Source of the DNA: Adenanthera pavonina
Taxonomy: Eukaryota; Streptophyta; Magnoliopsida; Fabales; Fabaceae
Assembly: GCA_026686845.1 (NCBI GenBank)
Contig: JAIVEN010000013.1
Coordinates: 17,876,001 to 17,940,000, forward strand
Direction of reading: 5' to 3'
DNA length: 64,000 nt
Of the stretch, positions 1-9,309 are shown piece by piece. Below the pieces are notes generated by a model. It did no database searches and had not been told where the DNA came from. It saw nothing but the letters and a program-made list of their open reading frames with translations. Each line of letters starts with the position of its first letter. Position 1 is the stretch's first letter. A program made the translations under genes and the position numbers.

Positions 1-855
1 AAATGTTAGTGTAAAATAAAAGAGAAAATGGATATCACCCCTCCCTCACGTGTTTCTCTCAAAATAATGTAAATACACTCATGTTTCACACTAAATTAAG
101 GCTTTTTCAAATATGATGCAATTTCTCTCTTGCCTTTTTCCGCTCAAAGCTTGCTTTCTTATGAGAGTGCTAAATTAAAATCACAACTTCAATCAAAAGG
201 AAATTAGTTTTTAAAGAAGTGGCAATCACAGAAAACAAAAGTTCAAAATTGAAGTTCTCAAAGATCCTAATTTAATTAAATAATAACCAACATAAAATGA
301 ATACAAAGGAACTGAAATTTCCAACAAGAGAAATATGAAGAAAATAGAACAAAGAAGGGTGACAATTTATAGGAACTGATAAGGAAAGAAATCTGAAGGA
401 AAGAGAAATTAAAGATATTTTAATGAGACTTGTCACCAAAGTTGATAAATTAAGTCAATCAAGCCTCAAATCAAATAATATTTTTTTTACTACTTTTTTT
501 GTTGTTGCTCCTATATATATATATATATATTTTGCAGCACTAAATTTCACTTTTTTTTTCAGAATATTTTTTTTTCTGCAATTTTTTTTTCAGTTGCTGC
601 TATATTTTTTTTTTGTGCAGCAATCAATCTTTCTTTCTTTTTTCAGATTTTTTCGAACAGTAACCCGAAACAGTAACTGTGAACAGTAAACAAAACAGTG
701 ATGATGAACAGTAATCCGAACAGTGACGGTGAACAGTGACGTGTACGGTGAACAGTGACGAAAAAAATTTCCCGAAGCAACGAAGATGTGAAACAAGGAA
801 ATAAGGAAAAATAAAGATTACACCTTGATTTGCAAACCTAAGCTCTGATGCCAAA
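1..855 (-). mobile_element. 5' leader of a reverse-strand Ty3/Gypsy element (body lies left of the window)
   Basis: Read on the minus strand this is the untranslated leader between PBS and gag. It closely matches the leader of the complete reverse element at 40846-41794: G-box CACGTG (47-52), T-rich tracts, a cluster of ACTGTTCA-like repeats (about 655-765) and a candidate splice donor CAAG|GTGTAA just inside the PBS. The window edge falls at the acceptor-like CACTAACATTT that precedes gag in related copies. No coding sequence is credible here; short ORFs on either strand are low-complexity shadows. Confidence 0.8.
842..853 (-). other. Primer-binding site (initiator-Met tRNA type)
   Basis: Minus-strand TGGCATCAGAGC, one base from the usual TGGTATCAGAGC, lies 2 nt inside the LTR end at 856. 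It would prime minus-strand DNA synthesis. Confidence 0.8.
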
Positions 856-1659
856 TGATAAGTGAACCTTGTGGAACCCGTCCAAAGAACTCACTTTGAT
901 GTGTATGACACCCGGATCTTTGCAATTGCAAGGGACACGAAAAACTGAAAAAATAGACAGCAAGTAGAAAGTAGAAAAGATATGTTGGTCGAGGTGAATT
1001 AGAACCCAAGAGAACCGGTCTCTTGAACCCTAGTTCCGGTGACGCCACAAGGATTGACCAATTCCTTGATAAGTCATAGTTTTATCATAGCACTCAAAGA
1101 ACGCAAGATAAACTCATAAAGTCTGAAACTTTAATCATTCAAATCTAAAAAAACGTACATGAAAGTTAGCCTTAAATAGGCAAGGTAAAATCTAACCTAA
1201 TAAGCCTAGAAACCCTAATTAATTTGGGTTTAAGTAATGCTAATAGGATTAGGAGACTTTATGCCCAAATAACACTCCAATTGGACCTAGGAAACTAGTA
1301 AAATAAAATAACAAAAATTCATAAGAAAATAATAAAACAATACATATGCCCTTATAAACATGCCAACACATTAATGAAATCACATGTTTGGCACATGACA
1401 TGTTTATTTACAAGGTGGGCTATCAAAAAGACTACTAATTAACTAATTGGGCTTTATTAATTAACAAAGTTCAGCCCATAATTAATAAAAACGAAATTAA
1501 TACTAATTAAACCCAATAATGCTTAAGTCACATGCTATTTTAGTGAAGCACATGATCTTTTAATTAATCTCTTCCACTGGGCTTTTTTTGAGCTTGAATC
1601 TTTCCAAGTGATAAGGCCTCCAACTATGTTCTTGAATTTGTCCAAGCCATCCTCTATCA
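856..1659 (-). repeat. 5' LTR, F type, of the reverse Gypsy element
   Basis: The plus-strand copy starts TGATAAGTGAACC and ends CCATCCTCTATCA, the same ends as the solo LTR at 3493-4332. The PBS on the left makes it the 5' LTR. It interrupts an A-type LTR, which resumes at 1660 (CAAAG would be the target duplication; the other copy is off-window). The conserved LTR hairpin lies at 1007-1025. Confidence 0.85.
1007..1025 (-). promoter_or_regulatory. Conserved LTR hairpin (F type)
   Basis: Minus strand CAAGAGA-CCGGT-TCTCTTG: perfect 7-bp stem and a 5-nt loop ending GGT. Counterparts occur in every LTR type of the window. The function is unknown. Confidence 0.55.
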
Positions 1660-2507
1660 CAAAGCCATGAAGTAAGCCATGAATGGGTTGATCCAAAATA
1701 TGATTAACATGGAACCATTGTATTTGAATGATTTTGAGGCCCAAAACAAAGAAAGAGGCAAGCTGAAAATGTGGAGCCAAATTATAGTCAACAAGCCCAA
1801 CTTGGAGAAGGCCTAACATGGAGAATTCACTTAAAATACATGTGCTTCTCATGTGGTCACTAAAAGTGACGTTTTTAATAAGTTTTATTAGGATTATTTA
1901 GTCAATTTGTTTCCTTTTGAATAAAAGACATATAATGATATGATTTGATCTCCCTTTATTTAGGAATAGGATTTCAGCATATTCTTTTCCTTTTTGCATT
2001 AAAGAGGAGCCAACTTTTCAAAGTCAAAATTAGGATTAAATGCTCCTTTTTGCTTAAGATTTCCTTTTTGTATTAATTAGCATTAATAAGGTTAGGCTTG
2101 TGGGGTGAACTAGAGTTAGTTTGTGGGTTAATACTTGCCTATAAATAGGCACCTCTTATACTCTTGCAAATCACAACATGAATGAATGAATTTCTTTTCA
2201 GCAACTTTGTTGTTGTTCAGTGAGTTCTTTCTTGCTTATCCTTGAGTGCCAGAAAGAATGAGGACTTATTAAGGAGTGGTGATCCTTGTGGCGTCCCGGA
2301 GTTAGGATTCAAGAGACGGGTTCTCTTGGAGTCTATTTCCTTTGACCAACATTTTGTTTCAGTCTTCTTATTTTCGTTGTCTCTATTTTTCAATTTTGTT
2401 CATTGTTGTTCTTTATTGTTCTTGCCTTCATTTCATCTTTCCTTGAGTTGCACGATCCTTAACTCAAAAAAAGGCTCTTAGGACGGGTTCCTAAAGTGTC
2501 TTTATCA
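1660..2507 (+). repeat. A-type LTR, 3' portion
   Basis: Matches most of the LTR at 28776-29658: the tail-coding segment, TGACGT motif, TATAAATA (about 2144), the hairpin at 2310-2328 and a TATCA end. Its first part was displaced leftwards by the reverse element at 856-1659. No PBS follows, so it is a 3' or solo LTR remnant. Confidence 0.75.
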
Positions 2508-2738
2508 CATACCTAACCCTTATTCTATCATAGGGTCTTAACACATTGACCAACATATCTTTCTTATTTTCTTGTTATTTTCGTGCATTATTTTCTTCTT
2601 CAGTTTCAGATTCACCTATTTCCTCTCCTTGTGCTTTCTTTGCTGTTCGTGTGTCCTTATTTGATTCTAGCATGATCTGTGGTTCATTCCGAGTCGTTGG
2701 AGGTTCAATCGGACGAATTTTGCTTGGGTCTTTCATCA
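2508..2738 (+). repeat. C-type LTR scraps
   Basis: 2508-2530 resembles the first 23 nt of a C-type LTR in reverse. 2531-2738 matches the last 200 nt of a forward C-type LTR (ends GGGTCTTTCATCA). The abrupt orientation switch indicates a deletion or inversion junction. Confidence 0.6.
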
Positions 2739-3492
2739 ACTTGATTCATTTCATGATTTGCATGATGAATTCATTAAAACTGCAAAAGAACTAAAATTAG
2801 CTATGAAGAAGATTGGCAAGTTAGAATCTAATTGCAAAATGCCTGACATTGCATCTCAACATAAAATTGAATTTGCCTGTTGTACATTATGCATTGAACC
2901 AAAGAAAAATAATGAATATCTTCTCAAAAGACATGTTGTTTGCATTATTAGGAAGTCAGAGGATTGCACAAGGAAAAGCAGGTCTTGGTTATGATCCTTG
3001 TGCAGTCAAGGAAAATAATAAAAAGAAAAATCAACATTTATACATGAGACACTTTGTACATGCAGATGGATATAAAAAAAAAGTGACAATTTGAAAGCCA
3101 TTGAATCCTATGTCCCATCTAAATTTGTGAAACAAAAATATTATCTGCATTGCTTTCTGCCTGCATAACAATCTAGTAGTCCCTTTATCACCTACTATTT
3201 TTGTAACAAGAAGGGACATATTTTTAGTTCATGTTGGTTAAAGAAAAATAGACTTGGTAGGAAGTAGAATGGGTTCCCAAAGGTACATCTGTATCTAGGA
3301 AGAATGCCACTGATGGAAAAGGAGCCAAACATATTTGGGTAACTAAGAAGAAAGACTGAACTTTGTTTTGTAGGTCTATCTTAGAGCTAGCAAGAGCAAC
3401 AAATGGTATATGAACAACATGTGCTCAAGATATGTGATTGGTGATAAGAAGAAATTCATCACCCTCAGAGATACGAAAAGAGGAAAAGTGAC
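2739..3492 (+). pseudogene. Ty1/Copia fragment: Gag C-terminus with zinc knuckle, start of protease
   Basis: Translated pieces in several frames give a Lys/Glu-rich coiled segment (from about 2758), the run YDPCAVKENNKKK, a zinc-knuckle-like stretch near 3190-3240 (FCNKKGHIFSSC, first Cys of the CCHC motif replaced), a WVPKGTS-like spacer (about 3268) and a Copia protease region near 3400-3450. At the protease active site, where family members have Asp-Ser-Gly, this copy reads Asn-Asn-Met before CSRY, so the catalytic Asp is lost. Several stops and frameshifts break the frame. Domain order and spacer motifs fit plant Copia of the Tork/Sire kind. It continues at 4338 after a solo LTR. Confidence 0.7.
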
Positions 3493-4332
3493 TGATACAT
3501 GAACCCTTTTGGAACCCGTCCAAAGAACTCACTTTGATGTATATGACACCTGGATCTTTGCGAAACAAGGGACACAAAGACTGAAAAATTGAAAAATAGT
3601 AAGAAGAAAGACACACAAAGAAGAGAATGAACAAGAAAGCACATAAGATATGTTGGTCTAGGTGAATTAGAACCCAAGAGAACCGGTCTCTTGAACCCTA
3701 GTTCTGACGACGCCACAAGGAAGGACCAATTCCTCGATAAGTCGTAGTTCGCACTAGCACTCAAAGAACGCAAGAGAAACAAAGTCTGAAATTCTATTCA
3801 TCAAATCTGAAAAACGCATATAAAAGTTAGCCTTAAGTAGGCAAGGTAAAATCTAACCTAATAAGTCTAGAAACCCTAATTAATTTGGGCTTAAGTAATC
3901 CTAATAGGATTAGGAGACTTTAGGCCCAAATAACAATCCTATTAGAACTAGGAAACTATTAAAATAAAGTCCTAAAATAAAATAACAAAAATTCATAAAA
4001 AATAATAAAATAATACCTAAGCCCTTATAAACATGCCACAACATTAATGAAATCACATGTTTGGCACATGACATATTTATTTACAAGTTGGGCCATCAAA
4101 AAGACTATTAATTAAGCAATTGGGCTTTATTAATCACTTAAGTTTAGCGCATAATTAATAAAAACGAAATTAACACTAATTAATCCCAATAATGCTTAAG
4201 TCACATGCTATTTTAATGAAGCACAAGATCTTTTAAGTAATCTCTTCCAATAGGCTTCTTTTGGGCTTGAATCTTTCCAAGTGATAAGACCTTCTACCAT
4301 GTTCCTGAATTTGTCCAAGCCATCCTCTATCA
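3493..4332 (-). repeat. Solo LTR, F type, in the Copia protease region
   Basis: 840 bp with TG...CA ends, flanked by perfect 5-bp repeats GTGAC (3488-3492 and 4333-4337). No PBS or polypurine tract adjoins it and Copia coding continues on both sides, so it arose by recombination between the two LTRs of a complete insertion. Confidence 0.92.
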
Positions 4333-4337
4333 GTGAC

Positions 4338-4890
4338 CTTTGGAGGTGACCAATATTGTAAAGTAGTTGGCATTGGCATCATAGGCAAGAATCCTGAGAC
4401 ATCCATAGAAGAGGTGCTGTTTGTAGTTGGCCTCAACTATAACTTGCTGAGTGTGAGTCAGACATATGACAAAGGGAATTGGGTGCTATTTCACTCAAAA
4501 TTCTGCATGGTCATTTCGAAAGAGTGACTGCAAAGTTATCCTCAAAGCTCAAAAGGATGGTAATTGTTATACCATTGATCTAGATGAACTTTTCACTTTA
4601 AATTCTGTTTATTTAATTAGCAAAGATAATAAAAGTTGGTTGTGGCATAGAAGACTAGCTCATGTTAACATGAACCAACTAACCAAATTGATTAAGAATG
4701 AATTAGTCACTAGATTATCAAAAATTTCTTTTGAAAAAGATAGTGAATGTGATGCATGTCTCAAGACGAAAAAAAATTAAATCATCTTTCAAGCCCAAAA
4801 ATGTAATCACCACATCTAGACCATTACAATTGCTGCACATGGACCTGATAGGTCCATCTAGAGTAAAATGCATTGGTGGAAATCTATATG
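4338..4890 (+). pseudogene. Ty1/Copia fragment: protease tail, GAG_pre-integrase and start of integrase
   Basis: Continuation of 2739-3492. The run VTFGGDQYCKVVGIG is the end of a Copia protease. LLSVSQ and WLWHRRLAHVNMNQL (about 4640) mark the GAG_pre-integrase domain with its His residues, followed by a Cys-x2-Cys (CDAC, about 4750). MDLIGPSR (about 4840) starts the integrase core. Frame changes occur near 4520 and 4780. Coding stops where the Gypsy LTR at 4891 begins, before any catalytic Asp pair. The RT-RNase H piece at 10886-11947 may be the distal part of the same element. Confidence 0.75.
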
Positions 4891-5805
4891 CGATTGAATA
4901 CGATTGAGGCATGAAGCATTTGATGATAAGGACAAGTTAAGAGAAACAATGGACCATAGATAAATTCTAGGCCCACTTCAAGGCATTAGAGAACCAGTGA
5001 CTAGAGGTAGAACAAAACTCATAAATGGGGTGATCCAAAATATGATTAACATGGAACCATTGTATTTCAATTATTTTTAGGCCCAAAACAAAGAAAGAGG
5101 CAAGCTGAAAATGTGGAGCCAAATTATAGTCAAAGAACCCAACTTGGAGAAAGTCCAACAAGGAGGATTCACTTAAAATCCATGTGCTTCTCATGTGCTC
5201 ACTAAAAGTGACGTTTTTAAAGATTATTTTAGTTAATTTGTTTCCTTTTTGAATAAAGAATATACAATCATAAATCTGATTTGTTTTCCTTTATGCATTA
5301 AAGAGGAGCAAACTAATTCAAAATTAGAATTAAATGCTCCTTTTTGCTTAGGGTTTCCTTCTTGTATTAATGAACATTAATAAGGTTAGGTTTGTGGGAT
5401 GAACTAGAGTTAGTTTGTGGGTTAATATTTGCCTATAAATAGGCACCTCTCGTACTCTTGCAAACCACAACATGAATGAATGAATTTCTTTTCAGCAACT
5501 TTGTTGTTATTCAGTGAGTTCTTTCTTGCTTATCCTTGAGTGTCAGAAAGAATGAGGACTTATCAAAGAGTAGTAATCCTTGTGGCATCCCGGAGTTAGG
5601 ATTCAAGAGACTGGTTCTCTTGGAGTCTATTTCCTTCAATCAACATTTTGTTTCAGTTTTCTTATTTTCATCGTTTCTATTTTTTTTTAGTCTTTGTCCA
5701 TTGTTGTTCCTCATTGTTCCTGTGTTCAATTCATATTTCCTTGAGTTGCATGATCCTTAACTCAAAGAAGACTCTTAGGATGGGTTCCTAACGTGTCTCC
5801 CATCA
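4891..5805 (+). repeat. 5' LTR of the non-autonomous element
   Basis: The start (CGATTGAATACG) aligns with TGATAGAGTACG of sister LTRs, with the first T changed to C. The end is CTCCCATCA, followed by the PBS. It contains CTATAAATAGG (about 5434) and the hairpin CAAGAGA-CTGGT-TCTCTTG (about 5603-5621). Confidence 0.8.
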
Positions 5806-5807
5806 TT

Positions 5808-5819
5808 TGGTATCAAAGC
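5808..5819 (+). other. Primer-binding site
   Basis: TGGTATCAAAGC, one mismatch to the initiator-Met PBS, 2 nt after the LTR end. Confidence 0.8.
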
Positions 5820-6866
5820 TTCGGTTTGCAAATCAAAGTGTCATATCTTTTTTCCTTTTTCCTTTGTGTCGAACATCTCCTCTTCTGTTCCCAAAAAAAA
5901 AATCATAGTACTATTCATCCATCACTGTTCATTCTTGCTATCCAGATTTTTTTTCCTTATGTTCTTCTTTTCTTGTCAGATCCCTTCCTAAATTCATAGT
6001 ACTGTTCATCATCTCTATTCTAATTGTGTGTTAGTTCGGATTAATCCAAAAGAAAAAATAAAAAGGAGAAATTGTGGGTGCTGCGAGAAAAAAAAAGTGT
6101 AGTGAAATGAATCGTACAAACAAAAAAAGAGAATTTGATGGCTAAAAAAAATTCCAAAATTGAGCACCTTGATTTGCTGACTGGATTTGGTTTGGATTAA
6201 TTTACATTAATTGCTGGAATTACATCGCTTGATTTGTGAGTTGCTTGTTTCTGAATTACCCAATTTGAAGTTTTTTTCCCAAGTCACAAAAGGAGTCTAT
6301 ATTCATTTCACTTGGGTGGTAAGTTGCTTTTATATTCCTTTTTAGAATTTTACTCTTCTAGTAAATTCTATCCAAATCCCGTCCTATCTTATTTTTCCTA
6401 ATTTGTTGTTATCCTTTTGTTCTATTCAAATCTCTAATGCCAATTTCTTCCTTTGTTTTAGATTTGAGAGTCATCTAAAAATTCCTCTCTGTTGGTATGC
6501 TTGGTTATCTTAATTTCTAGCATTTTCTTTTCTTTTCTTGGCTGGAAAATTTGATTTCTTTTGCTGAAAATAGAAAATCCAACTTTGTTTGTTAGTCACC
6601 ATCCTTATGAGAATTTGAATTTTGGATCTTTGACTTTGAGATTGCCACTTAAAACATTGCTCCTTGATTTCAAATTCAAATTCAATTTTGCACTCTCATA
6701 TGATGAAAAAGTGAGTGGTAAAAAGGCAAGAGTGTAATTATATCATTTGTAGAAAAAAGAGTGTGCAAAATACGAGTGAATTTGCATTATGGTTGAGTGA
6801 AACACGTGAGAGAGCATGCAAGGTCCTTTCTTTGTCTTCTATTCACTAACATTTTAGGTTCTAGGC
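5820..6866 (+). other. Leader of the non-autonomous element
   Basis: About 1 kb without credible coding. It holds ACTGTTCA-like repeats (5910-6015), an A-rich tract (6045-6160), G-box CACGTG (6803-6808) and the branch-point/acceptor-like CACTAACATTTTAG ending about 10 nt before the gag ATG. The donor-like site after the PBS (CAAAGTGTC) is changed from the CAAG|GTGTGT of sister copies. Confidence 0.65.
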
Positions 6867-7775
6867 ATGGCTGGTGAAGAAGAACTTGATCTTAAAGTTT
6901 TAATGAGAGCTTTCAATGATCAAATCAAGAAGTTGAATGCCAAATTGGATGGCATGCAAGTTTCTTCATGCAAAAAGGATGTTACATTGAGCATCCCAAA
7001 ATTCTGTGGAAAGAGTGATCTTGATAAGTACTTGGACTGGGGAAGAAAAATTGAACAATGGTTTGAAGACTTCCAATACTCCAAGTCTGAGAAAGTGAAA
7101 TTAGTGACTTTTCGATTAGAAGGAAAAGCCAAAGTTTGGTGGGAACGATTTGAAAGAAAGCATCTTAGTAAAGAAAAATAATGCGATACTTGGAGTAGCA
7201 TGAAGCTCATTTTGAAGCAAAAGTGGGCGCCATACCACTACTTCTATGAGTATCTTCCAACTCATGGAAAGGAGAAAACTCATAACATGCAAATTTTAGT
7301 TCCAAGTTCTAGTGATTCTCATTTGGAGCAAAAAGATCAAATGGAGGAGATATTTTCCTCAACATCAACTACTCTTGAAGATACCTCTAATTCTCAAAAT
7401 CCTTGTGTTGATGATGTTTCTTATGAATTAGAGTATGATATTCTTGAGAATCCCAAGGAGGGAAATGTTGATGATGTTGTTGATGGGATTGGTCATGATC
7501 ATTTATCACTGTTAGTGGAGACAACTGCTCTAGATGTTACTAGTGAGGTGATAAAGAATTTTGTTGATAGTGGTGTGCTTGTTTCTAGTGATACACACTT
7601 TGTTATGCCATTAGAAATTAGTTCTCATGGGTGTGATGAAGTTGAACATATTGATATGGTGTTTGGGCATCCATGGTTATTTGATGATAGTTGTTCTTTT
7701 GAAGTAAAGAAAACCCATGAAACACATTGTATTCAATTCTATGAAAATCACAAGAAAATCAAAAGTGAGCTTTAA
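6867..7775 (+). pseudogene. Gag-like protein with possible vestigial protease, non-autonomous element
   Basis: The ATG follows the acceptor-like TTTTAG. Residues 1-35 (LDLKVLMRAFNDQIKKLNAK) form a predicted helix. Residues about 45-100 match the retrotransposon Gag core (KYLDWGRKIEQWF, then a WWERFE signature). An in-frame TAA at 7179-7181 breaks the ORF and the same frame runs on to 7773. The second part is acidic, then has FVDSGVLVSS followed about 35 residues later by VFGHPWLFD. This resembles the Asp-x-Gly and GRPWQ(Y/F)D landmarks of the protease in the full elements here. That is my alignment by eye, not a certain domain. No CCHC zinc knuckle is visible; a Lys-rich stretch (7776-7930) follows. 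Confidence 0.65.
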
Positions 7776-8268
7776 AGGAAAAATAAATATGGGAAGAATA
7801 TTAGTTGTAAAAACAAGAGTAAAAAACAAGTGAGAAAAGACAGAGTGCAAAAAAATGAAAAAAGAGGAAAACAAATGAGTGAAAAGAAACTTGAGAGAAG
7901 AATGAAAAAGAGAAAGAAAAAGAGAGTTTGAGAAAATATGAGAATACTAAGTCAAAAGCAATTGTGAGTTGTTTGAGTCAAGGAGTGTTTAAGGTAGTTT
8001 CTTTACAACTCCTTCCTCCATATCTTCCATATGTTCCTTCTTTTCATCTTCTCCATCCTTCTTACTTTATCTCTAATTCTTATAATTTATTTAGTCCATT
8101 CATGTGTTATGAGTCCTCAATTTCTATTGAATCTAATGTGAAAGAAAGTCAGTTTGAGCATTTAGTGTCTTATTTCTCTAGTTTATCCATCTATATCACT
8201 TCATTTTCATCACAGTGTTCTGCATTCTCAATTCATTTGTGAAATAGTCTCTACTCATTTCATGCTTT
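7776..8268 (+). other. Lys/Glu-rich linker and T-rich spacer
   Basis: 7776-7930 continues in the gag frame as a very basic Lys/Arg/Glu-rich stretch. 7980-8268 is pyrimidine-rich. Its ORFs read as Phe/Leu/Ser-rich 'membrane' peptides only because of base composition. Sister copies conserve it at 35180-35384/43728 and, reversed, at 18840-19600. Confidence 0.55.
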
Positions 8269-9210
8269 ATGTCTCGTGTGTCTCATAAGTTATGTGTCTT
8301 TTTGATTCTTTATTGGTTTCTTCCATCTCATTTTCATGAATCTTGTGTGTTCCTTTTTCTATCTAGTAACTCATTCTCTTCTTATTCCATCCAACTTTGT
8401 GATACTTTGTTTTCAATCTTGTCTTGTCAATGTGCATCATCCACAGGTGTCAAATCTTTCCAAATTTTGAACTTAGCAAATGATGTGAAAATTTGCCCAG
8501 CTTTCATCCCATATGTTTACTCAACAATCTCAATTTTCCTTGAGTCTTGTTGTGTCAAATTTGCCTCTAGTTCTTTGCTGCAGGTTATTAGTGTGGATAT
8601 TATAGAAGGAAAATCAAGTTCTTATGCACTAATGCATGACAACAAGTCATATGCAATTCAAACTAATGGTCATTACAAGATTTTGGATCCTGGAGATTGG
8701 TTTGGAATGCAAGAATGTAAAGATGAAACTTTAAAAGAGATGAATTTGCAACCAAGAGACATTATTACACCACAAGTTCAAGCAAGGGTTGAAAAGAAGA
8801 TGTATCAATCAGGCTTGAAAAGTAAGTATACTCCCTATTTTTTATTTGATACTTTTAATCGTTTCCTTTCTTTCCATATAGATTATGGAGATTTAAGGAC
8901 GAATCTTTTCAAAGAGGGAGGGAATGATAAAGTACGACCGAGGCATGAAGCATTTGATGATAAAGGCAAGTTAAGAGAAACAATGGACCGTGGACAAATT
9001 CAAGGCCCACTTCAAGGCATTGGAGAACCAATAATTAGAGCTAGAACAAAAGCCATGAATGGGGTGATCCAAAACATGATTAACATGGAACCATTGTATT
9101 TCAATTATTTTCAGGCCCAAAACAAAAAAAGAGGCAATATGAAAATGTGGAGCCAAATTATAGTCAAAGAACCCAACTTGGAGAAAGCTCAACAAGGAGG
9201 ATTCACTTAA
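8269..9210 (+). pseudogene. 3' ORF of the non-autonomous element, running into the 3' LTR
   Basis: 313 codons open. The first about 100 residues are the T-rich spacer. From about 8584, after an acceptor-like CTGCAG|GT, the peptide is conserved in all sister copies (MHDNKSYAIQT, DPGDWF, QPRD). The DPGDW motif recalls the EPGDWVW of the integrase C-terminus in elements A and D. A 60-nt in-frame segment with splice-like ends (8822-8881) follows, then YGDLRTNLFKEGGND across the polypurine tract, and about 95 residues encoded in the 3' LTR, including IRARTKAMNGVIQNM. Function unknown. I infer a remnant integrase C-terminus plus LTR-encoded tail. Confidence 0.55.
8822..8881 (+). other. Candidate 60-nt in-frame mini-intron (exitron-like)
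   Basis: Begins GTAAGTATACTCC and ends TTTCTTTCCATATAG. It is open in frame, so both spliced and unspliced RNAs would code. Four other copies in the window have the same 60-nt length. At 60 nt it is short for a plant intron. Confidence 0.4.
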
Positions 9211-9309
9211 AATCCATGTGCTTCTCATGTGCTCACTAAAAGTGACGTTTTTAAAGAATATTTTAGTTAATTTGTTTCCTTTCTGAATAAAGAATATACA
9301 ATCATAAAT
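8925..9309 (+). repeat. 3' LTR, first 385 bp only
   Basis: Starts TGATAAAGTACG directly after the polypurine tract and matches 4891-5280 of the 5' LTR. It stops at CAATCATAAATC, where a reverse B-type LTR begins, so a deletion removed the rest. Confidence 0.8.

Larger units (their letters stand above)
4891..9309 (+). mobile_element. Non-autonomous Ty3/Gypsy-type element (A-like LTRs), 3' LTR truncated
   Basis: 5' LTR 4891-5805, PBS 5808, leader, gag-like ORF from 6867, basic linker, T-rich spacer, 3' ORF, polypurine tract AGAGGGAGGGAA (8913-8924) and 3' LTR from 8925. There is no trace of RT, RNase H or integrase, although both ends are clearly those of a retrotransposon. Four or more related copies in the window share this plan, so it is a lineage and not one random deletion. 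It would need polymerase and integrase from a relative such as A or D. Confidence 0.8.

Noticed and set aside
842..853. tRNA gene from the initiator-Met match
   Set aside because: Only the 12-nt 3'-end complement is present next to LTR ends; no cloverleaf or B box. These are primer-binding sites.
1535..1852. Recurring minus-strand ORF (MRSTxILSE...) in A-type LTRs at 1535, 4967, 8971, 22294, 28789, 57075, 59949
   Set aside because: It is the antisense of the conserved LTR-encoded Pol tail; its conservation is explained by the sense strand and repetition.
2242..2481. Recurring plus-strand ORF with RKNEDLSRSGDPCG in LTR ends (2242, 5536, 54327, 57558, 60432, 63306)
   Set aside because: It has no ATG at its start, covers the non-coding R/U5 and conserved hairpin, and decays differently between copies. 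RNA structure explains the conservation better.
6867..7181. Gag-like ORF as a domesticated host gene
   Set aside because: It has LTRs, PBS and polypurine tract around it, and stops in most copies. Nothing suggests host function.
7928..8580. Phe/Leu/Ser-rich ORFs that look like membrane proteins (also 18840-19386 minus, 43728-44170)
   Set aside because: They come from pyrimidine-rich spacer DNA, frame is not kept between copies, and they lack start context. Treated as spacer or possible intron sequence.
8584..8821. DPGDW-containing domain as a chromodomain
   Set aside because: No chromodomain aromatic pattern or typical length; at best it resembles the integrase C-terminal PGDW segment. A profile search would settle it.
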